From NCBI GenBank assembly GCA_013298375.1, contig JAAFHM010000033.1, forward strand, positions 1 through 17,592: a stretch of DNA of 17,592 nucleotides, given 5' to 3'. Source of the stretch: Ignavibacteria bacterium. Lineage in GTDB: Bacteria; Bacteroidota; Ignavibacteria; Kapaibacteriales; UBA4661. Under the pieces are notes generated by a model that worked only from the letters and a program-made list of their open reading frames with translations, had not been told where the DNA came from and did not search any database. The translations under genes were made by a program, and so were the position numbers. Shown here in pieces: positions 6,803 through 13,975 of this stretch. Each line of letters begins with the position of its first letter. Position 1 is the first letter of the stretch.

Positions 6803-6895
6803 ATTCATTAGAACAATTCTTGATTTTTTCCAGCATTTGCCGTATGTTGCACCGCTTTATTGCAAACATTCCGTAACGCTTTTTTGACCAACAGT

Positions 6896-8422
6896 ATGAA
6901 ATCGCTCCACACACTGCTTGAAATGACCTCCTCATTTGTTCTGCAAGGTGACGAACACGCATTAGCGCGGGCTGTAACGAGTGTGCAGTACGATTCGCGC
7001 CGATGTAGCGAAGATGCGCTTTTTGTTGCTATTCAGGGCTTGCAAGCCGATGGGCATGATTTTATTGGGCAGGCTATCGAGCGGGGCGCACGGGTAGTTG
7101 TGGCGGAGCGCGAGATTGAGGTTCCGCCTCACGTCTCGCTTGTTATCGTGCCGGACAGCAGAAAGGTTCTGGCAGAAATGGCGCACGTCTGGTTCGACCA
7201 GCCGACAACAAAACTTCGCGTTTTCGGTATTACCGGCACCAATGGCAAAACCACGTGTACCTTTGTACTGAAGCATCTTTTGGAAGCAATGGGTGAAAAA
7301 GTTGGAATTATTGGAACAACGGGAAATTATATCGGCGACGAGGTGATTCCGTCGAATTTCACGACCCCTGAAGCGCCAGAATTGTGCGCGTTACTCGCCG
7401 ATATGCGCAAGCGGGGAGCAACGTCAATCGTCATGGAAGTTAGTTCTCATGCGCTTGTTTTGGAGCGGGTGCATAGCGCAATCTTTGCCGGAGCAATTTT
7501 TACCAACCTAACACAAGACCATTTAGATTTTCACGGCACGATGGAGGCGTACGCTGAAGCAAAAAAGCGTCTCTTCGATATGCTTCCCGCTAGTGCTGTT
7601 GCGGTTTCCAATGCCGATGACGAGCGTGGGCGCTTTATGCTGCAAGACACCAAAGCTGCACAGAAACTCTTTTTTGGACGCAACGCCGATGCCGATGTAC
7701 GGATTGAGGAGGAAGAACTCAGTTTTATTCGTACTTATTTAACGCTCAATATTGCTGGTGAGCCGCTTCAAACCTCAATGTCGCTTATCGGGAAGTTTAA
7801 TAGTGAAAATCTTGCAGCCTGTGTTGCAATGGTACGCGCCCTGGGCTGTGAGACGACGATGCTGCGAGAGGTGATTACAGCGCGTGTTCAAGGCGCTCCG
7901 GGACGGATGCAGCGTTTGTCGCTGCTTGGCGACAAAGCCGTTGCTATTGTGGATTACGCACACACGCCAGATGCTCTTGAAAAAGCGCTCTTGGCTTGCC
8001 GCGAATTGCGGGATAATTCTGCTCAAACGGGGCGCGTCATCTGCGTTGTTGGCTGTGGCGGCAACCGCGACCGCACCAAACGTCCGAAAATGGGCGAAAT
8101 CGCTGCACGTCTGGCAGATGTGCTTGTTCTGACGAGTGATAATCCTCGCAATGAAGACCCATTAGCCATTTTAGATGATGTTTTAGCGGGTGTTCCGAAA
8201 GAAAAATTTGCCGCAACAACGGTTCTTGCCGACCGCCGCGAGGCTATTGTTCACGCCATTAGTCAGGCTCAAACGGGCGATATTGTCTTGGTTGCGGGTA
8301 AAGGACACGAAAATTATCAAATTCTTGGGGCAGAGCGGATTCATTTTGACGATGCAGAGGAAATTCAACGTGCAGAAAAGCAGTTGCATCCAAGCATTGC
8401 ACCTACAAGCCCGCAGGGGTAA
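6896..8422 (+). CDS. murE: UDP-MurNAc-L-Ala-D-Glu:meso-diaminopimelate ligase
   Basis: Cytoplasmic Mur ligase that adds the third peptide residue to UDP-MurNAc-L-Ala-D-Glu using ATP. From ATG 6896 (acagtATGaaa) it has 508 residues, normal for MurE; an in-frame TTG at 6860 is less likely. The N-terminal UDP-binding domain includes YDSRR (32-36) and ALFVAIQG (41-48). The central ATPase has GITGTNGKTT (111-120), TTPEAPE (156-162), TNLTQDHLDFHG (203-214) and the probable carbamylated lysine around 223-224 (AKKRLF). The C-terminal domain has DYAHTPDAL (354-362), GCGGNRDRTKRPKMG and DNPR (416-419); DNPR selects meso-diaminopimelate over lysine. The gene lies apart from any mur or fts neighbours, unlike the usual dcw cluster. 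Its last 20 bp overlap the convergent regulator gene. Confidence 0.94.
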   Translation: MKSLHTLLEMTSSFVLQGDEHALARAVTSVQYDSRRCSEDALFVAIQGLQADGHDFIGQAIERGARVVVAEREIEVPPHVSLVIVPDSRKVLAEMAHVWFDQPTTKLRVFGITGTNGKTTCTFVLKHLLEAMGEKVGIIGTTGNYIGDEVIPSNFTTPEAPELCALLADMRKRGATSIVMEVSSHALVLERVHSAIFAGAIFTNLTQDHLDFHGTMEAYAEAKKRLFDMLPASAVAVSNADDERGRFMLQDTKAAQKLFFGRNADADVRIEEEELSFIRTYLTLNIAGEPLQTSMSLIGKFNSENLAACVAMVRALGCETTMLREVITARVQGAPGRMQRLSLLGDKAVAIVDYAHTPDALEKALLACRELRDNSAQTGRVICVVGCGGNRDRTKRPKMGEIAARLADVLVLTSDNPRNEDPLAILDDVLAGVPKEKFAATTVLADRREAIVHAISQAQTGDIVLVAGKGHENYQILGAERIHFDDAEEIQRAEKQLHPSIAPTSPQG

Positions 8423-9047
8423 TAACAAGCGTAACAACAAGGGGTTCGGTTAAATAATTCCGAAAAATATGCGGCATCCTGCCATCAAAGCAAAATTCCT
8501 CGCCTTCTTTCGCCCGATATTCATCATTATTCAATGTAAAAAGAAGCGTTCCGCGCTGCACAACGCCTCGCACCTCGCCTTCAAGCGTAAGTGGGCGCTC
8601 GGTGAGTTGGCTTTGCGCCGGAAGCATAAGCTCCAGCCATTCGCTGTCGCCGAGAGATCGCAAGGGGCGCAATAGCAGCAATCGTGGGCGTGTTGTCGTC
8701 AAACGGTCTCCTGCCATCAAGAGCGCATGACTACGGGGCTGTACGACATTGAGCGCCGTTTGCTCAAGGGGTTTGTCTAAAGTGCTTTGGAGAAAGGAAT
8801 CGCGGGTTTTTGTGAGAAACCAAGCAAGTGGATACTTGTAAAGGCGCATAAGAGCAAGGAGGTCTTCAAATTTTATTCCCCTCTGACCACTTTCAACCAT
8901 GGAGATGAAGGACTTGGAAACACCGAGTGCATCGGCGGTTTGCTGTACCGACATTTCAGAAACAAGACGTAAGCGCCGAAGGCTTTCACCCAAGAGTTTT
9001 GGATGTTGGATAATATCATCGGCTATTTCGGTTGGGTTCGGTTTCAT
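8403..9047 (-). CDS. XRE-family regulator with C-terminal cupin domain
   Basis: A 214-residue DNA-binding transcription factor. The helix-turn-helix lies at about 19-75: LLGESLRRLRLVSEMSVQQ, then TADALGVSKSFISMVESGQR (37-56, recognition helix), then IKFEDLLALMRLYKYPLAWFL. A poorly conserved linker (80-125) leads to a small cupin-like beta barrel (about 130-214: LEGEVRGVVQRGTLLF, KEGEEFCFDGRMPHIFRN, TLVITPAG). This XRE-cupin layout is usual for one-component sensors of small molecules; the ligand is unknown. ATG 9047 (ccccgATGaaa) is preferred to GTG 9056. Its stop (8403-8405 on the minus strand) lies inside the murE coding region. The upstream gap has a strong hairpin and a small palindrome that may control it. 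Confidence 0.87.
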   Translation of the reverse strand: MKPNPTEIADDIIQHPKLLGESLRRLRLVSEMSVQQTADALGVSKSFISMVESGQRGIKFEDLLALMRLYKYPLAWFLTKTRDSFLQSTLDKPLEQTALNVVQPRSHALLMAGDRLTTTRPRLLLLRPLRSLGDSEWLELMLPAQSQLTERPLTLEGEVRGVVQRGTLLFTLNNDEYRAKEGEEFCFDGRMPHIFRNYLTEPLVVTLVITPAGL

Positions 9048-9109
9048 CGGGGACACGGGATTGAATCAACAAGATATTTTTGGCAGATAACGGCATCGGG
9101 GGTATTTAA

Positions 9110-9148
9110 AACAGTGAGGGCGGTACCGTGCCAGTACCGCCCGCTGTT
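9110..9148 (-). terminator. strong hairpin, terminator- or attenuator-like on the minus strand
   Basis: GGGCGGTAC (9118-9126), a 7-base loop and GTACCGCCC (9134-9142) form a perfect 9-bp GC-rich stem, extended by AACAG (9110-9114) with CTGTT (9144-9148). Read on the minus strand, the stem is followed by TTTTAAAT, as in an intrinsic terminator. It is about 60 bp upstream of the XRE-cupin start and about 240 bp downstream of the glycosyltransferase stop, so it either ends the glycosyltransferase transcript late or acts in the leader of the regulator. Confidence 0.55.
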
Positions 9149-9249
9149 CCCCTTCCTTTGGGAGTGCCTATGATAAGGAGTTCACATATCTAGTTCAACC
9201 AAATCTTCAAAATACTTTGCTTTTCGTCAGTGGTAGTGATGCAAAGTTG

Positions 9250-9266
9250 TACTATACTAGATAGTA
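9250..9266. promoter_or_regulatory. small palindrome, possible operator
   Basis: TACTAT (9250-9255) and ATAGTA (9261-9266) are inverted around ACTAG. The size suits a dimeric XRE-type regulator, and it lies about 200 bp upstream of the XRE-cupin start. No further copy was found in the window, so this is only a suggestion. Confidence 0.2.
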
Positions 9267-9385
9267 AATTTCGTGCCAAATTTTTTGCCAGCTTTTTTTG
9301 TCAAATATCGGCACTTTTTGCTTTTTTGCCTATTATTCAGCATCATAAATGAGAGTGCTGTTTTCGCAAACGAGATGTTTTTCTC

Positions 9386-10543
9386 TCATTGATGAGAGTA
9401 TTTGATTGGTTCGGTGCTTTTGTGCGATACAATACAGCTTTCCATGCGATTGATCATTTCCTGTGCTGAAGTCTCCCAATCAAAACGCTTGGCAAAAGCA
9501 ACAGCTCCTTCCTGCAAATGGCGGTGCAATACTCTATCGCGCAAGATACGCCGCAAGGCTTCAGCTAAGGCGGGAATATCACCGTATTCGTACAACAGTC
9601 CACTTTCGCCGTGCCGAACCGCATCACGCAGCCCCGGCACGTTGGCGGCAATGACAGGAACGCCACAAGCATTTGCTTCAATGTTAATAATGCCCCATCC
9701 TTCTTTCATGGATGGATTCACGACACAGTACGATTCTGCCAGCATCGCCGCCTTGCGCTCTTCGGGAATAAAGCCGAGAAATTCAACCTGCCGACGCGAA
9801 GGCGTGTTCAAGCCAAGGTGTTCGGCTTCTCGGCGTAAGTCCGCCTCTGCGTCTCCTTTGCCCATAATCCGAATGCTTGCTTGGGGAAATTCCTCGCTGA
9901 TGAGCGCGAATGCCTGCAAAAGATGATGAACACTTTTATAGCGTTTGAGTCGTCCGAAATACGTGATAATTGGCGGCAAATCATGGTGTTTGGGCAAGGT
10001 GAAGGGAAATTGTTCACGGTTAATGCAGTTAGGAATTACCGTGATATTCTCAGAATTTATGCCCTTTTGCACAAGTTCCGCCTTCGTGCTGTCTGAAACT
10101 GCCGCAAACGGTGTGGAGCGATAAACGTGCGGAAGAAGCATCTCCGCTCCGAAGACATAACTTCCGGCAACCACGCCCGCTTCAGCAAAGATACTCGTGC
10201 CAAAAAGATGATGCGCAATCGCCAGAAGCGGTTTACGCACATAAAGCGGCGTGTAAAAAGGAATTTTGTTAATATCATCAATGACAATATCGAAGGCACG
10301 ATGCCGAAAATCCGCACGATACCGACGCGGAACGCCAAAATTAAACGTATTTCTTGCCCCTTCCCGAATAACCATCATGCCATCAAGCATTTCCTCTGCC
10401 TTTGCTCCCTCAAATGCCGAACAGTACAGCGTCACGCCATGCCCCGCCGCCGCCACCCGCGAGAAAATCTCGTGCAGATGTGTCTCTGCGCCGCCAGACA
10501 AAGGATTCATGCGGTCTTGCCAATTCAAAACGAGGATGTTCAT
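9386..10543 (-). CDS. glycosyltransferase family 4 (GT-B fold)
   Basis: A 385-residue retaining glycosyltransferase, cytoplasmic or at the inner face of the membrane, that would transfer a sugar from a nucleotide donor to a polysaccharide, lipid or other acceptor. The N-terminal domain starts NILVLNWQDRMNPLSGGAE, with the glycine-rich GGAE loop at 17-20. The C-terminal donor-binding domain has ITYFGRLKRYK (193-203), IRIMGKGDAEADL, VEFLGFIPEE and the EX7E-type motif in EGWGIINIEA (Glu281 and Glu289), then ACGVPVIAANVPGLRDAV. Start ATG 10543 (ccccATGaac). It follows the small T9SS-sorting-domain gene by 34 bp on the same strand, so the two are probably co-transcribed. Donor and acceptor cannot be told. 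A 16-bp palindrome (9383-9398) overlaps its stop codon. Confidence 0.88.
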   Translation of the reverse strand: MNILVLNWQDRMNPLSGGAETHLHEIFSRVAAAGHGVTLYCSAFEGAKAEEMLDGMMVIREGARNTFNFGVPRRYRADFRHRAFDIVIDDINKIPFYTPLYVRKPLLAIAHHLFGTSIFAEAGVVAGSYVFGAEMLLPHVYRSTPFAAVSDSTKAELVQKGINSENITVIPNCINREQFPFTLPKHHDLPPIITYFGRLKRYKSVHHLLQAFALISEEFPQASIRIMGKGDAEADLRREAEHLGLNTPSRRQVEFLGFIPEERKAAMLAESYCVVNPSMKEGWGIINIEANACGVPVIAANVPGLRDAVRHGESGLLYEYGDIPALAEALRRILRDRVLHRHLQEGAVAFAKRFDWETSAQEMINRMESCIVSHKSTEPIKYSHQ

Positions 10544-10577
10544 GGGGTAGTCGTTGGTGCTTAGTCATTCGTCATTG

Positions 10578-11135
10578 TTAGCGCGAAACGATGAATTTTT
10601 CGGCAGTTTTGAAGTTGCGCCCGCGTACAACGCAGATATAAACACCGTTGGAGAGACTGGAAAGGTCGAAACTTACCGTATTCATGCCTGCTTTTGCTTC
10701 GCCGGCATAGACTTCGGCAACGCGTTTGCCTAAAATATTGAAGGCAACAATTTCCACCGTTTGGCTTTCGCGGAGCGTTACCCTCACGACTCCTCGCTCG
10801 GAGCCAACATCGGTAAAAATTTCTACGCGGTTGTCGTTGCGTAAGGAATCTGCAACAAGAGCATCGGAACGGCTGGGAAGCGGCACGGACAAAGGACGGG
10901 CAGATGATGAGTTTTTACGCGGCTTCGAGGATTTTTTCTTACTTTTTGCCGTTGTTTTCTGTGGAGTGCTGCTCTGCCAGACGACGCTATAATGCTCCGA
11001 AACAGTGTACGCCTTGGGCAACACGGTAGTATGGGCTTCCGGCGAAAGGAGAAATAATGCGCCAACGGCATACACAACGAGAGCGATGCGAAACCAAAGA
11101 TGATGCTTTGTGGAGTGTCGGCTAAAATAGCTCAT
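10578..11135 (-). CDS. small exported protein with T9SS type A-like C-terminal sorting domain
   Basis: A 185-residue protein from ATG 11135 (gttcATGagc); ATG 11165 and GTG 11168 lie in frame upstream. The N-terminus has a basic stretch and a hydrophobic helix (about 15-31, FRIALVVYAVGALFLL), a signal peptide or anchor. Residues 56-80 are a Lys/Ser-rich linker. The last 85 or so residues look like a Por-secretion C-terminal domain: VRVTLRESQTVEIVAFNILG, then KRVAEVYAGEAKAGMNTVSF, then DLSSLSNGVYICVVRG and a KFIVSR end. Such domains send cargo through the type IX system and are then cleaved. There is no room for a normal catalytic cargo domain. It may be a minimal cell-surface protein, a remnant, or a periplasmic protein that borrows the fold. 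Confidence 0.7.
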   Translation of the reverse strand: MSYFSRHSTKHHLWFRIALVVYAVGALFLLSPEAHTTVLPKAYTVSEHYSVVWQSSTPQKTTAKSKKKSSKPRKNSSSARPLSVPLPSRSDALVADSLRNDNRVEIFTDVGSERGVVRVTLRESQTVEIVAFNILGKRVAEVYAGEAKAGMNTVSFDLSSLSNGVYICVVRGRNFKTAEKFIVSR

Positions 11136-11312
11136 GAACGGAAAAACGGTACAACAAAAGGGCATCACGCGGATACCAAAAAACGCGAACAGCCCGCAAT
11201 TTACGAAAAACGTGGTTTTCTGCCGTTGCTTTTTTGGGGATTGCGTATATTGCAGTTTCGTTTTCGCTTGTAATTATTACGCGAAGCCCCATTGTTCCCC
11301 ATTTATCCAGCC

Positions 11313-12233
11313 ATGTACACTATTCAACTTCCCAATTTTCATGGTCCTTTCGACCTGTTGCTTTTTTTTATCAAACGCGACGAACTCAATATTCACGATA
11401 TTCCGATTGCCCGCATTGCCAATGAGTTTTTGGAATATACCCGCATTATTGAATTGTTGGATTTGGAGTTAGCAGGTGAGTTTTTGGTGATGGCTGCAAC
11501 GTTGATGCAGATTAAAGCAAAATTGCTTCTACCCGAAGAAAAAAAAGAAGGCGAGGGCGAACAAGCAGAAGAAGATCCTAGAGCAGAACTGGTGAGGCGT
11601 TTGCTCGAATACAAGCGCTACAAAGAAGCCGCCGAAGAACTACAAACCATGTCGGAATCACAACGGTACATCTATTATCGGCAGTTTTTTGAGGCAGATG
11701 TGAAGGACGATCCCAATCCGCATGATGAACTTTCCCATCTGACGCTTTTCGATTTACTGGCGGCATTTTCACGGGCATTGCAAAAAGCGCCCAAAGCACC
11801 GAACCCACACACGATTGAGCGCGAACCCGTGACGATTGAAGAGCAAGCCGCGCTTATCATGGCGCTTTTTGCCTACCGCGAAGAAATATCGTTTTCGGAA
11901 CTTGTCGCCGGAACAGACCGCTCGACGCTGGTCGTGACATTCCTTGCATTGCTTGAAATGATGCGAAGCCACAATGTTAAAATCCGCCAACAAGAGCAGT
12001 TTGGAGAGATCTACCTTTGCAAGCCCATTCAGACCGAGATTGATGAATCATTAGAGAATATGACAACCGAAGAGTACCCCGCCGACAATGTAGAAACACT
12101 GAATGACGACGATGGCATCAGCAGTCTCAAGGAACTTAAACAGCGTGAGCGCCTCGCCCGAAGAGCGCATAAAATCTCATTGGGAACAAATCGTCAGGGC
12201 GGTAAGAAGCCCGTGTTATTCGACACGAACTAA
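11313..12233 (+). CDS. scpA: segregation and condensation protein A
   Basis: Kleisin subunit of the Smc-ScpAB condensin, bridging the SMC heads and helping to compact and separate the chromosome. The 306-residue protein has the conserved N-terminal helices (NFHGPFDLLLFFIKRDELNI, then HDIPIARIANEFLEY, then LDLELAGEFLVMAATLMQIK), a variable acidic linker (KKEGEGEQAEEDPR), and a C-terminal winged-helix part (about 185-235, EEQAALIMALFAYREEISF). Start ATG 11313 (cagccATGtac) is preferred over TTG 11292. The usual partner scpB does not follow; a PD-(D/E)XK gene comes next after 34 bp. The C-terminal 50 or so residues, basic and beyond the winged helix, are longer than in many ScpA proteins. Confidence 0.88.
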   Translation: MYTIQLPNFHGPFDLLLFFIKRDELNIHDIPIARIANEFLEYTRIIELLDLELAGEFLVMAATLMQIKAKLLLPEEKKEGEGEQAEEDPRAELVRRLLEYKRYKEAAEELQTMSESQRYIYYRQFFEADVKDDPNPHDELSHLTLFDLLAAFSRALQKAPKAPNPHTIEREPVTIEEQAALIMALFAYREEISFSELVAGTDRSTLVVTFLALLEMMRSHNVKIRQQEQFGEIYLCKPIQTEIDESLENMTTEEYPADNVETLNDDDGISSLKELKQRERLARRAHKISLGTNRQGGKKPVLFDTN

Positions 12234-12267
12234 CCAAGTGAGCAATGCCATTATAGCATCCACGACC

Positions 12268-13143
12268 ATGAAACAACGCTACTGCAACCCCTTTACCGAT
12301 TTCGGGTTCAAGAAACTCTTCGGCGAAGAAGCGCATAAAGACTTGCTTGTTGACTTTCTGAATGCGCTTTTACCGCCCAAACATCGCATCCGCAACCTCG
12401 AATACACCAAAAACGAGGCGACAGGCGCGACACAACTTGACCGCAAAGCTATTTTCGATATTGCCTGCACGGGCGAGAACGGAGAGCGCTTTATTGTCGA
12501 ATTGCAAAAAGCAAAACAGAATTTTTTCAAAGACCGTAGTGTTTTTTATGCTACCTTCCCGATACGCGAACAGGCGGAGCGGGGTGATTCGTGGAATTTT
12601 GAACTCGCGGCGGTGTACTGCATCGGCATACTGGATTTTGTGTTCGACGAAGACCGCACCAATGCTGATTATCTACACTTCGTTCAACTGAAAAACCAGC
12701 ATAATCGTATTTTTTACGACAAGCTGACGTTTGTCTATTTGGAAATGCCGAAATTCACCAAATCAGAGTATGAACTGACGACACAAATGGACAAATGGCT
12801 CTATTTTATCCGCCATGTGAGTCGTTTGGACGGCATTCCGACGGTTTTGCAGGAGCGAATATTTGAGGAGGCATTTCGGGCAGCAGAAATAGCGCAATTC
12901 AACCAAGGCGAGGCAAAAGAGTACGAAGCATCGCTGAAATATTACCGCGATTTACAGAACGTGATGGACACAGCGATAGAAGAAGCCCAAGCGAAAGGGT
13001 TGGCGAAAGGGCTGGAGCAAGGACGCGAAGAAAAGCGGGAACGAGAGCGCGACATCGCCCGCAATCTCACAAAACTCGGCTTGTCTCTGTGCGACATCGC
13101 CGCAGCAACGGGACTCAGTGAGGAAGAAATTCGGCGCTTGTGA
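12268..13143 (+). CDS. PD-(D/E)XK nuclease / Rpn-type putative transposase family protein
   Basis: A 291-residue member of the PDDEXK_2 (Rpn/YhgA-like) group, proteins first annotated as transposases and now linked to recombination-promoting DNA cleavage. It opens with the family signature NPFTDFGFKKLFGEE (7-21). The nuclease core has KAIFDIACTGENGERFIVEL (60-79), with Asp64 and Glu78-x-Gln80 as the D...ExQ metal-binding set. The QMDKWLYFIRHV segment (173-184) is also typical. Residues 242-266 are a charged helix of Lys-Gly-Leu and Arg/Glu repeats, and the last 25 residues (LTKLGLSLCDIAAATGLSEE) resemble a short helix-turn-helix, as in many relatives. Start ATG 12268 (cgaccATGaaa). No inverted repeats or target duplication were seen around it, so it does not look like a complete insertion sequence. 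Confidence 0.82.
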   Translation: MKQRYCNPFTDFGFKKLFGEEAHKDLLVDFLNALLPPKHRIRNLEYTKNEATGATQLDRKAIFDIACTGENGERFIVELQKAKQNFFKDRSVFYATFPIREQAERGDSWNFELAAVYCIGILDFVFDEDRTNADYLHFVQLKNQHNRIFYDKLTFVYLEMPKFTKSEYELTTQMDKWLYFIRHVSRLDGIPTVLQERIFEEAFRAAEIAQFNQGEAKEYEASLKYYRDLQNVMDTAIEEAQAKGLAKGLEQGREEKRERERDIARNLTKLGLSLCDIAAATGLSEEEIRRL

Positions 13144-13201
13144 CAGTCGCTTCAAATACCTACAATATTGGCAATTCACATTCTTCACGCTCTTCCCCGC
13201 T

Positions 13202-13933
13202 ATGAAACAACTATTATTATTGCTCTGCCTCATACTTGCGCTGCTGGCGGTCACAGGTTGTCAGGATTATGCGCAGCCGGAGCGTTTGCGCCGATTTATG
13301 GCAGCGCAAAAACAAACTATACAAAATACCGCCCCAAAAAAACTGACCGCACCTTCCGACACTGCCACCGCAGACACCGTGCCATTGCTTACGCACCGTG
13401 TTGTTATGCGGACTTCATTGGGTGAGATGGTGATTGGGCTTTATGGAAAAGATGCCCCGCAAACGGTTGAAAATTTTGTGAAACTTGCGGAGAAGAAATT
13501 TTTTCGGGGAATATTGGTACATCGGGTAGCACGAAACTTTGTTATTCAAGCCGGAGACCCCAAAACGAAAGATAAACGCAAAAAAGACGAGTGGGGAACA
13601 GGCGGCGAAAGCACTTTTGGTGAACCGTTCCCCGATGAAATTTTTCTTGACGCGCCAAGCACGAAAGCTGGATACAAACGTGGTACAATCGCTATGGCAA
13701 GTCGAAGCCCCGATGCAAACACGAGCCAATTTTTTATTTGTTTGCGCGACGTGCCGGAATTACCGCAGCAATTTACTATTTTTGGAAAAGTTTTGGATGG
13801 GCTGGACGTATTGGACGCGATTGGCAAAGCGGAAATAATACCGCAGTTAAACGAAAATGATGGTCGCCCCGTCAAAGCTATTGTCATAAAAAGTGTTGCT
13901 GTGGCGAAAATCCGCCCAGTGACACAAAAATAA
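13202..13933 (+). CDS. cyclophilin-type peptidyl-prolyl isomerase, lipoprotein
   Basis: A 243-residue prolyl cis-trans isomerase that would aid protein folding in the cell envelope. The N-terminus is a lipoprotein signal, MKQLLLLLCLILALLAVTGC, with the lipidated Cys20. Gln follows at +2, so there is no inner-membrane Asp signal. A spacer (21-65) leads to the cyclophilin domain: VVMRTSLGEMVIGLYGKDAP (67-86), VHRVARNFVIQAGDP (106-120, with His107-Arg108, Phe113 and Gln116 at the active-site positions), GTIAMASRSPDANTSQFFIC and FTIFGKVLDGLDVLDAI. Start ATG 13202 (ccgctATGaaa). A second cyclophilin gene follows by 42 bp. The Lys-rich insert KTKDKRKKDEWGTGGE is normal for this bacterial subgroup. 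Confidence 0.9.
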   Translation: MKQLLLLLCLILALLAVTGCQDYAQPERLRRFMAAQKQTIQNTAPKKLTAPSDTATADTVPLLTHRVVMRTSLGEMVIGLYGKDAPQTVENFVKLAEKKFFRGILVHRVARNFVIQAGDPKTKDKRKKDEWGTGGESTFGEPFPDEIFLDAPSTKAGYKRGTIAMASRSPDANTSQFFICLRDVPELPQQFTIFGKVLDGLDVLDAIGKAEIIPQLNENDGRPVKAIVIKSVAVAKIRPVTQK

Positions 13934-13975
13934 TTGTTATTCCCGTTGTTTCACTTTCTTCAAAGGACATTTTCC

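Larger units (their letters stand above)
6412..6895. other. intergenic region between dctA and murE
   Basis: A 484-bp gap without a convincing gene. The first 256 bp are AT-rich and hold only an imperfect palindrome around 6547-6569 (TATTTTCGC ... GCAAAATA); no T-rich terminator follows dctA. Next come the 135-bp miniature element (6668-6802) with its 9-bp target repeats, and then 85 bp that must hold the murE promoter unless the element supplies it. A short GTG-started reading frame at 6458-6667 was judged not real. Confidence 0.6.
9048..9385. other. intergenic region upstream of the XRE-cupin gene
   Basis: A 338-bp gap between two minus-strand genes, with no coding content that I can support. 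It contains the strong hairpin at 9110-9148, a small palindrome at 9250-9266, a T-rich tract (about 9275-9330), and two near-identical 13-mers: CATAAATGAGAGT (9344-9356) and CATTGATGAGAGT (9387-9399), the second overlapping the glycosyltransferase stop. It is the likely promoter region of the XRE-cupin gene on the minus strand, although no convincing -35/-10 pair was identified. Confidence 0.5.

Noticed and set aside
11230..11312. Promoter boxes for scpA (TTGCTT ... TATATT)
   Set aside because: The spacing is about 14 bp, too short for a standard promoter, and other pairings are equally poor; left unannotated.
11401..11420. GATTGCCC string inside scpA resembling the family B element end
   Set aside because: Only eight bases match, it lies in conserved coding sequence, and no inverted partner is nearby.
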